Translations under genes and position numbers: made by a program
Assembly (NCBI RefSeq): GCF_900156285.1
Contig: NZ_FTNC01000006.1
Span: forward strand, 1-64,000
Source of the DNA: Halanaerobium kushneri
GTDB lineage: Bacteria; Bacillota; Halanaerobiia; Halanaerobiales; Halanaerobiaceae
DNA length: 64,000 bases
Direction: 5' to 3'
Shown: in pieces, positions 26,938 to 36,586 of the stretch
Layout: each line of letters opens with the position of its first letter
Position numbering within the stretch: position 1 is the stretch's first letter
The notes under the pieces: generated by a model
Seen by the model: only the letters and a program-made list of their open reading frames with translations
Databases searched by the model: none
Told to the model about the DNA's origin: nothing

Positions 26938-27864
26938 TTAAAATAAATATCTTAAGCTAACAAAAAAGTAATCTATTCTATTTTTGGTTCCATAATATAA
27001 TTTTTTTAATTGGCCCTGATTTTGCTCTAGCCTCTTTTCATTTAGCGAAGCTGCAAAATAAAGGCGATCAGAATTATTTTTACCGCTGGCCAAACTAAAA
27101 GCATTGTAAACATCGACCGCTTTAAAACCACTTTTTTTAAGTAATCTGACAATAGTATCAATCTTATATCCCCGTTCACTATGTGTCTCCTCAAAACAAG
27201 GAAGTTGATCATTATCAGGACATATTTTGAGCTTAACCTGCCATAAATTTTCTTTTGCTTTAACAATATCCTCCCAAAAACACTGATAACTATCCCCTTC
27301 GATTACAAATGATTTTTCCTCAATAGTTTTAATTCTGCCAATTGAGTTCATATCAAAAATAAATAATCCATTCTCAGTTAAGGAAGCTGCTGCACTCTCA
27401 AAACAACTCTGAAGTTGATTCAGATCAGTTAAATAATTTAAACTATCAAAAAAAGAAACTATTAAATTAAATTTGTTTTCAAAATAAAAATCAGTCATAT
27501 TCTGTTCCTTAAAATTAACTGTTAAGTTCTTACTGTTTTGCTGCAAATGATAGGTTGAGTTATTTTCCTCAATAGAATAATTAATAAATTTACGGGAATT
27601 AAATAATTCAGTTTCTAATTTTTCTGCAGCTCTGGCAAGCATTGCTGCAGATAAGTCAAGTGCAGTGACTCTCTTAACTGACTGCAAATTTATTATTTTC
27701 AAAGTCATATTAGAAGTTCCAGAAGCTAGTTCTAGAACTGAATTTGGCTTTAGTTTATAATATTTTAAAAGGTCCTTTAAATACCTGAACCAGTATTTAT
27801 AAGGAACATTTTTCATTACATCATCATAAATTTCAGCAAAATATGTGGTATAACTATAATCCAT
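26938..27864 (-). CDS. SAM-dependent methyltransferase, class I
   Basis: 308 residues. Methyltransferase motif I is VLELASGTSNMTLK near residue 42, followed by ALDLSAAMLARA (motif II) and LIVSFFDSLNYLTD (motif IV). Substrate not readable; similar cytosolic enzymes act on small molecules or tRNA. A non-conserved tail of about 60 residues follows the fold. Starts 2 bases after engB and ends at the bidirectional terminator. Confidence 0.82.
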   Translation of the reverse strand: MDYSYTTYFAEIYDDVMKNVPYKYWFRYLKDLLKYYKLKPNSVLELASGTSNMTLKIINLQSVKRVTALDLSAAMLARAAEKLETELFNSRKFINYSIEENNSTYHLQQNSKNLTVNFKEQNMTDFYFENKFNLIVSFFDSLNYLTDLNQLQSCFESAAASLTENGLFIFDMNSIGRIKTIEEKSFVIEGDSYQCFWEDIVKAKENLWQVKLKICPDNDQLPCFEETHSERGYKIDTIVRLLKKSGFKAVDVYNAFSLASGKNNSDRLYFAASLNEKRLEQNQGQLKKLYYGTKNRIDYFFVSLRYLF

Positions 27865-27866
27865 TT

Positions 27867-28478
27867 TTAACCCCTATCTTTTGCCAGCTGCATTAAAAAA
27901 TCAAGATATTCATAGACATCCTTACTTCCTTCCCCACTCTGAGCAGAAAAAAATGTAAAATTATCTTCTCTGGTTAAACTTAATTCTTTATAAATTAATT
28001 TTTTCTGTTTTGCTTTTTTATTATTAGATATCTTATCTACCTTTGTAGCAACAATTAGATAACTTAAACCACTGGCCTGCAGCCATTCGACCATCATTTT
28101 ATCATCTTTGGTTGGTTTATGACGAGAGTCAATAATCTGAACAACTCCAATTAAATTTTCTCTGTAATTTAAGTAAGTATCTATTAGTTCTGCCCAGTCA
28201 TCTTTTACTTTTTGCGGTACATTGGCGAAACCATAACCAGGCAAATCTACCAGATAAAACTTATCATCAATATTAAAATAATTAAGAGATTGGGTTCTTC
28301 CAGGAGTATTACTTGTTCTCGCCAGTTTTTTCTGTCTAGTAATTCTATTTATCAATGATGATTTTCCAACATTTGAGCGACCACTAAAGGCTACCTCAGG
28401 CTGCTGCAGCCTGGGGCAGTCTTCATATTTATATACACTTTTATAAAATTCGGCATTACTAATCTGCATGATTTTCAT
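27867..28478 (-). CDS. engB: Ribosome biogenesis GTPase EngB (YsxC/YihA)
   Basis: Essential GTPase for late assembly of the 50S subunit. 203 residues: G1 FSGRSNVGKSS near 32-41, G2 threonine in NTPGRTQS, G3 DLPGYGFAN, G4 VATKVDK, G5 FFSAQSGEG. It overlaps the 3' end of lon by 20 bases. lon-engB adjacency is common in Firmicutes. Confidence 0.95.
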   Translation of the reverse strand: MKIMQISNAEFYKSVYKYEDCPRLQQPEVAFSGRSNVGKSSLINRITRQKKLARTSNTPGRTQSLNYFNIDDKFYLVDLPGYGFANVPQKVKDDWAELIDTYLNYRENLIGVVQIIDSRHKPTKDDKMMVEWLQASGLSYLIVATKVDKISNNKKAKQKKLIYKELSLTREDNFTFFSAQSGEGSKDVYEYLDFLMQLAKDRG

Positions 28479-30807
28479 CCTCTAGCAATAAAATATCCAT
28501 TACCTCATCCATGTGAGAGACAAATGTTACATTTAAGCCTCTGGTAATTTCTTTTTCAATTTCTTTAAATTTATTTTCATTTTTCTTTGGTAAAATAAAG
28601 TTATTTATCCCCGCTCTTCTTCCGGCAAGAATTTTAGTTTTTAAACCACCAATCGGCAGCACTCTACCTCTTAAGGAAATTTCTCCAGTCATTGCATAAT
28701 CTCCACGTACTTTGCGACCTGTTAAAGCAGAGGCTAAAGCAATTGCAATTGTAATCCCTGCTGAAGGTCCATCTTTAGGAACAGCACCCTGAGGTACATG
28801 AATATGAATATCATATTTTTTATAAAACCCATCACTTAAGTTTAAGTCATTCTGTTTAGAGCGTACATAACTCAAAGCTGCCTGCGCAGATTCTTTCATT
28901 ACATCTCCTAAAGAACCGGTAAGAGTTAACTCTCCTTTACCAGGAACTACTGCCACTTCTATATCCAGAATATCTCCTCCTGCCTGATTATAAGCAAGAC
29001 CTGTAGCCACACCAATTCTGTCTTCAAGATCACTTTCCTGATGTTCATAATCTGCCAGTCCCAGATATTTTTCCACACTATTGACTGCAACTAGAGCTTT
29101 ATGATCTCTGCCTTCCACAAATTCTTTAGCCACTTTACGTGCTATAGCAGCAAGCTTTCTTTCTAGATTTCTTACACCTGCTTCTCGGGTATATTCCCTG
29201 ATAACCTTTAGAATAGCATTAGAAGAAATGTTAATCTGATCTTCTTTTAAACCATGATCTTCATATATCTTCGGTAAAAGATGACCTTCTGCAATTTTTA
29301 ATTTCTCATCTTCAGTATAACCTGGGATTTCAATTAATTCCATCCGATCAAGAAGAGGCGCTGGTATTGTATGAGCTACATTAGCTGTTGTAACAAAAAG
29401 AACCTGGGAAAGATCAAATGGAACTTCAAGATAATGATCACCAAACTCTTTATTCTGCTCTGGGTCTAAAACTTCAAGTAAAGCAGACGCAGGATCTCCT
29501 CTAAAATCGGAGCTCATTTTATCAACTTCATCCAGTAAAAAGACCGGGTTTTTGCTGCCGGCATCCCGCATAGCATTTATAATCCTGCCGGGTCTGGAAC
29601 CAATGTAAGTTCTGCGGTGCCCTCTAATTTCTGCCTCATCTCGTACTCCCCCCAGAGAAAGACGGACAAAGTCTCTGTCCAGTGCTCTGGCAATTGAACG
29701 ACCAAGAGAAGTTTTACCAACACCCGGGGCACCTACAAGACAAAGAATAGGACTTTTCTTAGCTGGTGCCATTTTGCGAACAGCCAGATATTCTAAAATT
29801 CTCTCCTTAACATCTTTTAATCCATAGTGATCTGCTTCTAAAATCTGCTCAGAACTTTGTATGTCAATTTCCTCATCTTTTTCTTTATTCCAGGGAAGAT
29901 CTAAAACACAATCAAGATAGTTGCGAATTACTGTAGCTTCGGGTGACATATTGGGAGTTCGATCAAGTTTTTCAATCTCCTCTTCAACCTTTTCAGCTAC
30001 ATTCTCTGGCAAATCTGCCTCTTCCAATTTTTGATAGTACTCATCAATCTCATCAGTTGAACTTTTGTCCTGATCTAGTTCATCCTGAATAACCTTCATT
30101 TTTTCTCTTAAATAATATTCTTTTTGGTTTTTTTCAACTTTCTTTTTTACTCGTTTATTTATATCCTGTTCAATTTTTAAAACTTCAATTTCATCCTGCA
30201 GCAAACTCAGCATTTTTTCCAGACGCTGAATTATATCAGTTGCTTCCAGTAATTCCTGTAACTGCTGATATTTCAATTCCACCTGTGATGATATAACATC
30301 GGCCAGTCGACCTGGTTCTTCAATATTGCTGGCTGACATAATTGTTTCCGCAGGCAAATTACGATTATATTTAATATATTCTTCAAACTCCTTAACTACA
30401 GTCCGCATTAAAGCCTTAACATCTGTAGTTACTTCAACTTTTTCTTCAGGACAGCTTTCTGCTTCAACCAGAAAATATTCTTCTGTATCAATATATTCAA
30501 TGACCTCAGCTCTTTCCAAACCTTCGACTACAACTTTAATCATACCATTCGGAAGTTTAACCAGCTGTTTTACCTCGGCAATAGTTCCAAACTGATAAAT
30601 ATCATCTATTTCAGGCTCCTCTATTGTTTCATCCTTTTGTGCAGCTATAATAATTTTCTTTTCCTCCATCATCGCTTCCTCCAGAGCAGCTATAGATTTA
30701 TCTCTGCCAACCAGAAGAGGAATCACCATATGTGGAAAAACAATCACACCCCGGGACGCAAGTAGAGGGAGTTCCATCATTTCTTTAACTTCATTATCTT
30801 CAGACAT
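28459..30807 (-). CDS. lon: ATP-dependent protease Lon
   Basis: Cytoplasmic AAA+ protease of 782 residues that degrades damaged and regulatory proteins. N-terminal substrate domain about 1-210, coiled region, Walker A GAPGVGKTS near 358, Walker B VFLLDEVDK, and C-terminal protease domain with catalytic dyad Ser682 (PKDGPSAGI) and Lys725 (GGLKTKILAG). Length matches LonA. Ribosome site AGAGGTG. It follows clpX after a terminator and so has its own promoter region in 30808-30910, where I found no clear heat-shock operator. Confidence 0.97.
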   Translation of the reverse strand: MSEDNEVKEMMELPLLASRGVIVFPHMVIPLLVGRDKSIAALEEAMMEEKKIIIAAQKDETIEEPEIDDIYQFGTIAEVKQLVKLPNGMIKVVVEGLERAEVIEYIDTEEYFLVEAESCPEEKVEVTTDVKALMRTVVKEFEEYIKYNRNLPAETIMSASNIEEPGRLADVISSQVELKYQQLQELLEATDIIQRLEKMLSLLQDEIEVLKIEQDINKRVKKKVEKNQKEYYLREKMKVIQDELDQDKSSTDEIDEYYQKLEEADLPENVAEKVEEEIEKLDRTPNMSPEATVIRNYLDCVLDLPWNKEKDEEIDIQSSEQILEADHYGLKDVKERILEYLAVRKMAPAKKSPILCLVGAPGVGKTSLGRSIARALDRDFVRLSLGGVRDEAEIRGHRRTYIGSRPGRIINAMRDAGSKNPVFLLDEVDKMSSDFRGDPASALLEVLDPEQNKEFGDHYLEVPFDLSQVLFVTTANVAHTIPAPLLDRMELIEIPGYTEDEKLKIAEGHLLPKIYEDHGLKEDQINISSNAILKVIREYTREAGVRNLERKLAAIARKVAKEFVEGRDHKALVAVNSVEKYLGLADYEHQESDLEDRIGVATGLAYNQAGGDILDIEVAVVPGKGELTLTGSLGDVMKESAQAALSYVRSKQNDLNLSDGFYKKYDIHIHVPQGAVPKDGPSAGITIAIALASALTGRKVRGDYAMTGEISLRGRVLPIGGLKTKILAGRRAGINNFILPKKNENKFKEIEKEITRGLNVTFVSHMDEVMDILLLEDENHAD

Positions 30808-30910
30808 TAATTTTCACCTCTATCAATTATATTTAGATAAACAAATTCTTAAATTAATTATTCTACTTTAATAATTCTGGATTCTTAAGTTTTCCCCTCC
30901 AAAATTAATC

Positions 30911-30962
30911 AAAAAAACGAAAGAGATAATACCACTCACTCATCAGGAGTAATATTATCTCT
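30911..30962 (-). terminator. Terminator after clpX
   Basis: Minus-strand stem AGAGATAAT / ATTATCTCT around a loop with an inner short stem, followed by TTTCGTTTTTTTG, about 60 bases after the clpX stop. Confidence 0.75.
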
Positions 30963-31020
30963 AAATAATCTCTTACAGCTTAAAATTTTTAAACATTTTA
31001 CCTTATTTAATCCTTAGCTG

Positions 31021-32292
31021 TTAAGCGCTTTCTTCCTCTTCTAGTCTCTGTTCTTCAATTTCTAGAATAGGATCAGCATTTTCTTCTATAACTTCCTTAG
31101 TAATAATACACTTTCTAATTTCAGGCCTTGAAGGTAAATCATACATGATATCTAAAACAGCATTTTCTACAACTGATCTCAGACCACGAGCACCTGTATC
31201 ACGTTCTAATGCTTTTGCTGCAATAGCTTTTAAAGCTTCATCAGTAAACTCTAATTCTATATCATCCATAGCAAAGAACTTCTCATACTGTTTTACTAAA
31301 GCATTACGCGGTTCTTTCATAATTCGAACCATATCTTCTTCCTCAAGCTGATCTAAAGTAACCTGAACTGGCATTCTACCAATAAATTCTGGAATTAAAC
31401 CATAGTGCAGTAAATCCTGAGGCTGGATATGCTTTAAAGTATCCCCGATATTCTTATCCTCTTCTTTAGTCTTGATATCAGCTCCAAAACCCATTACCTT
31501 TTCGCTAATCCGGGAATCAATTAACTTTTCCAGACCATCAAAGGCTCCACCAGCAATAAAGAGAATATTGGTTGTATCTATCTGAATAAATTCCTGATGA
31601 GGATGCTTTCTTCCACCCTGGGGTGGAACACTGGCAACAGTACCCTCTATAATCTTAAGCAGTGCCTGCTGTACACCTTCCCCAGATACATCTCTGGTAA
31701 TTGATGTATTTTCTGATTTACGGGCAATTTTATCAATTTCATCCACATAAATTATACCTTTTTCTGCTTTTTCTACATCATAATCAGCAGCCTGAATCAG
31801 TTTAAGCAGAATATTTTCCACATCTTCTCCTACATAACCAGCTTCTGTTAATGATGTAGCATCTGTTATTGCAATTGGTACATCTATAATCTTGGCCAGA
31901 GTTTGAGCCATCAGAGTCTTACCACAACCGGTAGGACCTACCATCATAATATTACTCTTCTGCAACTCAACATCATCAACCATCATATTGGAGTTAACTC
32001 GTTTATAATGATTATAAACAGCAACTGACAGTGATTTTTTTGCTCTTTCCTGACCAATTACATATTGATCTAAATATTCTTTTATTTGTTTTGGTTTGGG
32101 AACACTTTCAAATTCAAGTTCCAGTTCCTCATCCAATTCTTCTTCTACAATTTCATTACAGAGTTCTATACATTCATCACAAATATAGACTCCTGGACCG
32201 GCAACAAGCTTCTTGACCTGGTCCTGGCTCTTACCACAGAAGGAACATTTTAGCTCCCCATCTTCGTGATCGTGATCGCCAAATTTGAACAT
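31021..32292 (-). CDS. clpX: ClpXP protease ATPase subunit ClpX
   Basis: Unfoldase of 423 residues that feeds substrates, including tmRNA-tagged proteins, to ClpP. Zinc domain cysteines C16, C19, C38 and C41. AAA+ core with Walker A GPTGCGKT near 115, Walker [10 protein letters not shown], the YVGEDVEN pore segment and sensor DTGARGLRS. Acidic C-terminal tail. 21 bases after clpP, same operon. Confidence 0.97.
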   Translation of the reverse strand: MFKFGDHDHEDGELKCSFCGKSQDQVKKLVAGPGVYICDECIELCNEIVEEELDEELELEFESVPKPKQIKEYLDQYVIGQERAKKSLSVAVYNHYKRVNSNMMVDDVELQKSNIMMVGPTGCGKTLMAQTLAKIIDVPIAITDATSLTEAGYVGEDVENILLKLIQAADYDVEKAEKGIIYVDEIDKIARKSENTSITRDVSGEGVQQALLKIIEGTVASVPPQGGRKHPHQEFIQIDTTNILFIAGGAFDGLEKLIDSRISEKVMGFGADIKTKEEDKNIGDTLKHIQPQDLLHYGLIPEFIGRMPVQVTLDQLEEEDMVRIMKEPRNALVKQYEKFFAMDDIELEFTDEALKAIAAKALERDTGARGLRSVVENAVLDIMYDLPSRPEIRKCIITKEVIEENADPILEIEEQRLEEEESA

Positions 32293-32313
32293 TATATCAC
32301 CTCTTGGGCTAAA

Positions 32314-32910
32314 TTACTTTTCTTTTAATTCATTTCGGGTAATTACTTCATCAATTATTCCATAATCTACAGCTTCTTCTGCAGTCATAAAATAATCTTT
32401 TTCTACATCCTGAGCAATTTTCTCTGAATCCTGACCTGTGTGTTTGCTGAGAATATCATTTAATAATTCTCTAATCCTCATTAACTCTTTAATATGGATT
32501 TCAGCTTCAGTCGCCTTACCCTGAGCTCCACCGGCTGGCTGATGAATCATCACTCTTGCATATGGAAGAGCATAACGCTTCCCTTCTGCACCAGCAGCAA
32601 GCAGCAGTGCACCGGCACTAGCAGCCTGTCCCATACCAATTGTAACTACATCAGGCTTAATATACTGCATTGTATCATACATTGCCAGAGCAGCAGTTAC
32701 TGAGCCACCCGGACTGTTAATATATAGATAAATATCTTTATCCGGATTATCTGCTTCTAAAAAGAGCAGTTGAGCAATAACAGTATTCGCAACATCATCT
32801 GTTACTGGAGAACCCAGAAATACAATTCTATCTTTTAAAAGTCGGGAATAAATATCATATGATCTTTCCCCACGATTTGTCTGTTCAACTACCATTGGAA
32901 TAAGGCTCAT
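32314..32910 (-). CDS. clpP: ATP-dependent Clp protease proteolytic subunit
   Basis: Serine protease of 198 residues forming the double-heptamer chamber. Catalytic triad visible: Ser98 in GQAASAG, His123 in MIHQPAGG, Asp172 in VEKDYF. Ribosome site GGGAGG before ATG. Lies between tig and clpX in the order tig-clpP-clpX common in bacteria. Confidence 0.97.
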   Translation of the reverse strand: MSLIPMVVEQTNRGERSYDIYSRLLKDRIVFLGSPVTDDVANTVIAQLLFLEADNPDKDIYLYINSPGGSVTAALAMYDTMQYIKPDVVTIGMGQAASAGALLLAAGAEGKRYALPYARVMIHQPAGGAQGKATEAEIHIKELMRIRELLNDILSKHTGQDSEKIAQDVEKDYFMTAEEAVDYGIIDEVITRNELKEK

Positions 32911-33034
32911 CGTTTAAAACCTCCCTTTATTTTTTGGCACAGGGTATTCTCTAAATTTTACACCTGATACCTATATATAATTATATCTGATTTAATGATG
33001 AAAAACAGTTATTATTTAACAATCTAATCAAAAT

Positions 33035-34315
33035 TTAATTATTTTCAATTAAGAAATCAATGGTTTTTTGTCTTCTAATATCTTCTGTAAGCTGTGAAAG
33101 CTGTCCCTGCATCTGCAAAATAGCTTTAATCTGTTCTGGATCCTGATCATGCATTTCTGCAATCTCATTTACCTCTTCTTCAATTTCTTCATCTGTAACT
33201 TCAATATCTTCTACTTCAGCAATAGCTTCCAGTACCAGCAGTTCTTTTGCCCGCTCTGATGCAGTTTCTTTGTTCTGTTCTCTCCAGCCTTCTTCGTCCA
33301 TACCCATATAGCCCAGGTAATCTTCTACATCCATACCCTGCTGGGAAATAGACTGAGATAAACGCTGGAACATCTGGTCAAGCTGCTCATCTACAAGAGT
33401 ATCAGTCATATTAACTTCAGCATTTTCACTTGCCTTTTTTATCAGTTCTTCTCTAAAGTTATTTTCAGCTGAATTTTCTTTCTGTTCAGCTAATTCTTCT
33501 TCAATACTAACTCTTAGTTCTTCCATTGTTTCAAAATCACTTGCTTCTTTAGCAAAATCATCATCTAGTTCTGGTCTTTCTTTAACTTTAATTTCTTTAA
33601 GAAGTACATCAAAAGAAGCATCTGCACCTGCAAGGTCATCTGCATGATAATCTTCCGGGAATGTTACTTCTACAGATTTTTCTTCTCCAACCTTCATTCC
33701 AATTAACTGCTCTTCAAAACCGGGAATAAAGCTTCCGGACCCTATTTCTAAGCTGTATTCTTCGGCAGAACCACCCGGGAATTCCTCTCCATCTACATAA
33801 CCGGTAAAGTCAATAATTGCAAAATCGCCTTCCTGCAGTTCTTCGCGCTCGGCAGTAACCAGCTGACTGTGCTCATCCTGCATTTTTTCCAGACGCTGAA
33901 CAATCTCCTCGTCTTTGACTGCAGTATCTTCTTTTTCAATACCTAAACCTTTGTAGTCACCCAGTTCAACTTCAGGCTTAACCTCTACAATTGCAGTAAA
34001 AGTAGCAGGCTCTCCTTTTGAAATATAAAAATCTTCTATATCTGGCTGATCAATGGGCTCAATATCAGCTTCTTCTACAGCTTCGCTGTATCCCTTTGGG
34101 ATCAGAATATCGAGTGCATCTTTGTGTAGAACCTCTTCGCCAAATCTCTGTTCAATTATCTTGCGAGGAGCTTTCCCTTTTCTAAATCCAGGAATTTCTA
34201 CATCCTTAACCACCTGACGATAAGCCTGCTCTAATGCTTCATCTACCCGATCACTTTCTATTTCAACTTCCAGCTTAACTTTATTACCTTCCAATACTTC
34301 CTTTTTTACTTCCAT
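33035..34315 (-). CDS. tig: Trigger factor
   Basis: Ribosome-bound chaperone and prolyl isomerase, 426 residues. Ribosome-binding domain at the N terminus (GFRKGKAPRKIIEQRFG near 45, the trigger-factor signature), FKBP-type domain about 150-245 (GDFAIIDFTGYVDGEEF), and C-terminal helical cradle. The start is ATG 34315 with GGAGG before it. The reading frame stays open for 89 more codons upstream, but that part is the translated tRNA-Leu gene and cannot be coding. Confidence 0.96.
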   Translation of the reverse strand: MEVKKEVLEGNKVKLEVEIESDRVDEALEQAYRQVVKDVEIPGFRKGKAPRKIIEQRFGEEVLHKDALDILIPKGYSEAVEEADIEPIDQPDIEDFYISKGEPATFTAIVEVKPEVELGDYKGLGIEKEDTAVKDEEIVQRLEKMQDEHSQLVTAEREELQEGDFAIIDFTGYVDGEEFPGGSAEEYSLEIGSGSFIPGFEEQLIGMKVGEEKSVEVTFPEDYHADDLAGADASFDVLLKEIKVKERPELDDDFAKEASDFETMEELRVSIEEELAEQKENSAENNFREELIKKASENAEVNMTDTLVDEQLDQMFQRLSQSISQQGMDVEDYLGYMGMDEEGWREQNKETASERAKELLVLEAIAEVEDIEVTDEEIEEEVNEIAEMHDQDPEQIKAILQMQGQLSQLTEDIRRQKTIDFLIENN

Positions 34316-34376
34316 TAATATTCCTCCTAACTGATATTTAAATAAAACTTTAAAAAACTCTCTATATGTTAATAAT

Positions 34377-34406
34377 CCCCGATCTGGCACCGGGCCAATA
34401 TCGGGG
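34377..34406 (-). repeat. GC-rich hairpin between tRNA-Leu and tig
   Basis: CCCCGAT / ATCGGGG stem with an inner TGGC / GCCA stem. It lies 22 bases after the tRNA 3' end and 62 before the tig start. No T run follows, so it looks like a processing or partial-termination stem in a shared tRNA-tig transcript. Confidence 0.6.
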
Positions 34407-34427
34407 GTCAATGACAGAATTATTAAA

Positions 34428-34513
34428 TGGTGCGAAAGGTGGGACTCGAACCCACACGGGGATTGCCCACTAGATCCTAAATCTAGCGCGTCTGCCAATT
34501 CCGCCACTTTCGC
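34428..34513 (-). tRNA. tRNA-Leu (TAG)
   Basis: 86-base class II tRNA on the minus strand: acceptor GCGAAAG pairs with CTTTCGC, anticodon loop TTTAGGA with anticodon TAG, long variable arm, T arm GTGGGTTCGAGTCCCAC, encoded CCA. Reads CUN leucine codons. Confidence 0.96.
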
Positions 34514-34572
34514 ATAGTAAATAATGCTGTGAGTGAAAACTTCTTTTTTCTTTTTCACAAAAAGCACATATA

Positions 34573-34601
34573 ATGTTAGCATAGCTTTTTGCTCTTGTCA
34601 A
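34573..34601 (-). promoter_or_regulatory. Promoter of tRNA-Leu (and probably tig)
   Basis: Minus strand: consensus -35 TTGACA (34596-34601), 17 bases, -10 TAACAT (34573-34578). The tRNA begins about 60 bases downstream. No other clear promoter is visible between the tRNA and tig. Confidence 0.7.
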
Positions 34602-34734
34602 GGATTTTTTAAAAATTATCATTTAATTCTTCTAATTTAATTTATAAATTGAATTAGAATCCCGACAGCAAAATTTTCATCTTTTCAATTATATAATAAA
34701 TCAAAGAAAATTTCCAGTGAATCACCAAAATAAT

Positions 34735-35148
34735 TTATTCTTTATCTATCTCAACGGTATTAGACTCAAGTTCTTTCCACCTACGAAAATGTTCTAACTC
34801 CTGTGAGAGCTGCCTAAAAGCAAGGATAAATGCTGCTGCATCATCAGTCAGACCAACTCCCGGCAAAAAATCAGGAATTAAATCTGTTGGTAAAATTAAA
34901 TAGGCCAGTGTAGCTACAATCCAACCTACGGCTGCTTCATTGAGCTTAAAGTTGCCTTTTGAATACTCACTTAACATTTCCAGCAGTTCTGTTACCTTAT
35001 CTATAAAAGGCAGCTTATAATTTTTCTTTTCAATAAAATCTCTACTCTTATCAAGAATTTTACTCACACTTTCATGGCCAGTACCCCATTTAGTAGCAAG
35101 ACGACCCAGAAAAGCAAGTAAATCATCATTATTAAAATTCTTTTTCAT
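34735..35148 (-). CDS. YkvA-family (DUF1232) membrane protein
   Basis: 137 residues. The C-terminal half carries the DUF1232 signature WIVATLAYLILPTDLIPDFLPG followed by LTDDAAAFILAFRQL, a short membrane-associated helical hairpin. The N-terminal half is charged. Function of the family is not established. Downstream of the TetR-type gene by about 58 bases and possibly in its operon. Confidence 0.85.
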   Translation of the reverse strand: MKKNFNNDDLLAFLGRLATKWGTGHESVSKILDKSRDFIEKKNYKLPFIDKVTELLEMLSEYSKGNFKLNEAAVGWIVATLAYLILPTDLIPDFLPGVGLTDDAAAFILAFRQLSQELEHFRRWKELESNTVEIDKE

Positions 35149-35206
35149 ATTTACACCACCAGTTTTAGTTAAAAAGTGAGAAAAGTGAATTATATTTATA
35201 ATCCAA

Positions 35207-35842
35207 CTAAGATTTTTCAGGTTTCATTAAAGATAGATCAACTTTTCTACCTTTTACATTTAAGGTTCGGTTTAATAACTCTTCTACTGCTGCAAATTTA
35301 TCAACATACATTTCTTCGGTTGTAAATTTAGCATAATGTCGATGCAAAAAATTATCGATACCCATAAACAAAATTTCGGTTATCTCTTCCGGGTATTCAG
35401 TTTCAAATTCCCCTCTTTCAACCCCTTCTTTTACAATGGCTGTAAAAATAGGCATAAACTTATTCCAGAACTCCTTATTCCTCTCTTTCATAAATTTAGC
35501 ATTTTCATCAATTTTAAAGAATTCATAAACTTTAAAATTACCACGTCTGCTAAAAATAAGGCGCAAAATAACCTTTTCCAGTTTTTCTAAAGAAGACATT
35601 TTTTTGTTTTCTAAAACATGTCTTGCCTTTTTTTCTGTCTTTCTATATCTTTTTTCTAAAAGAGAAGAAATAATATCTTCCTTTGTATCAAAATAGTAAT
35701 AAAAAGTCCCCTTAGCTACACCTGCTCGAGCAGCTATATCTTTAACAGTAGTTTTTTCAAATCCCTCTTCAATAAATAGTTTTTCGGCCTCATTTAAAAT
35801 TGTATTACGCCTTTTCAGCGATTTTTTTGTTTGTTTTGCCAC
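35207..35842 (-). CDS. TetR/AcrR-family transcriptional regulator
   Basis: About 211 residues. N-terminal HTH (ILNEAEKLFIEEGFEKTTVKD, then AKGTFYYYFDTKEDI) is typical TetR; the remainder is a helical ligand-binding domain. I start it at GTG 35842, which has GTGGAGG at 9 bases, rather than at the ATG 33 bases upstream. A 13-bp palindrome lies just upstream. Target and ligand unknown; no efflux gene is adjacent except the ykvA-like gene. Confidence 0.88.
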   Translation of the reverse strand: MAKQTKKSLKRRNTILNEAEKLFIEEGFEKTTVKDIAARAGVAKGTFYYYFDTKEDIISSLLEKRYRKTEKKARHVLENKKMSSLEKLEKVILRLIFSRRGNFKVYEFFKIDENAKFMKERNKEFWNKFMPIFTAIVKEGVERGEFETEYPEEITEILFMGIDNFLHRHYAKFTTEEMYVDKFAAVEELLNRTLNVKGRKVDLSLMKPEKS

Positions 35843-35867
35843 TCTTATTAACCTCCACTTGTTTTTT

Positions 35868-35880
35868 TGACTCAAAGTCA
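35868..35880. promoter_or_regulatory. Candidate TetR operator
   Basis: Palindrome TGACTCAAAGTCA (arms TGACT / AGTCA) in the leader of the TetR-type gene. A TATAAT-like -10 on the minus strand lies close upstream (about 35895-35902). Position fits autorepression; not tested. Confidence 0.45.
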
Positions 35881-36051
35881 GGACAGAGTGAGTATATTAT
35901 AGCATAGAATTTCAATTAATTAAATCATAACCTAATATTAATTATATCCTTTCTAAAAGTTATTAGTCAAGATTATTGATAAGAAATAAATTTATTATTT
36001 TTAAAACAGTATTTAAAAATCTATTAATAATTGAATTATAAAATTTTGCAT

Positions 36052-36080
36052 AAAAAAAATACATCTTAGATAGATGTATT
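36052..36080 (-). terminator. Terminator of the tRNA cluster
   Basis: Minus-strand stem ATACATCT / AGATGTAT with a 5-base loop and a following run of eight T, directly after the 3' end of tRNA-His. Confidence 0.9.
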
Positions 36081-36083
36081 AAA

Positions 36084-36161
36084 TGGGGTGGATGATGGGG
36101 CTTGAACCCACGGCCTCGGGAGCCACAATCCCGCGCTCTAGCCAACTGAGCTACATCCACC
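36084..36161 (-). tRNA. tRNA-His (GTG)
   Basis: Minus-strand cloverleaf: acceptor GTGGATG / CATCCAC, with a G before it opposite discriminator C as expected for histidine tRNA. Anticodon loop TTGTGGC with GTG. T arm GTGGGTTCAAGCCCCAT has one mispair. Encoded CCA. Last of four tRNAs. Confidence 0.95.
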
Positions 36162-36185
36162 ATATTAGGTTGTTTAATTTGAAAA

Positions 36186-36263
36186 TGGCGCGCCCGACAG
36201 GATTCGAACCTGTGGCCTACGGATTAGAAGTCCGTTGCTCTATCCGGGCTGAGCTACGGGCGC
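36186..36263 (-). tRNA. tRNA-Arg (TCT)
   Basis: Minus strand: acceptor GCGCCCG / CGGGCGC, anticodon loop CTTCTAA with TCT, T arm ACAGGTTCGAATCCTGT, encoded CCA. Reads AGA/AGG. Confidence 0.96.
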
Positions 36264-36269
36264 ATAAAA

Positions 36270-36346
<77 letters not shown>

Positions 36347-36370
36347 TTAAAAACTTGCTATAATCTAAAA

Positions 36371-36447
36371 TGGTCGGAGCGAAAGGATTTGAACCTTCGA
36401 CCCCCTGCTCCCAAAGCAGGTGCGCTACCAAACTGCGCCACGCTCCG
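36371..36447 (-). tRNA. tRNA-Pro (TGG)
   Basis: Minus strand: acceptor CGGAGCG / CGCTCCG, anticodon loop TTTGGGA with TGG, T arm GAAGGTTCAAATCCTTT, encoded CCA. First gene of the cluster. Confidence 0.96.
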
Positions 36448-36498
36448 ACGTGTTTTGTGCCGCAAAAATTAATAACTTTTTTCGCGACGACAATTAAT

Positions 36499-36545
36499 AG
36501 TATATAGTAAATGCCGCTTTCGGTCAAAGAGGAAAACGGCATTTA
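36499..36545 (-). promoter_or_regulatory. Promoter of the tRNA cluster, with overlapping hairpin
   Basis: Minus strand: -35 TTGACC (36522-36527), 17 bases, -10 TATACT (36499-36504). A 9-bp stem TAAATGCCG / CGGCATTTA (36508-36516 and 36537-36545) encloses the -35 box. On a transcript reading through from rdgB this stem could act as a terminator-like structure. Confidence 0.7.
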
Positions 36546-36586
36546 TTGATGTTCAGATTAAATTAAATGCTAAATGCTGCTTTTTA

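Noticed and set aside
34316-34582. N-terminal extension of trigger factor by 89 codons
   Set aside because: It is the translated tRNA-Leu gene and its leader; ATG 34315 has a proper ribosome site and matches the family start.
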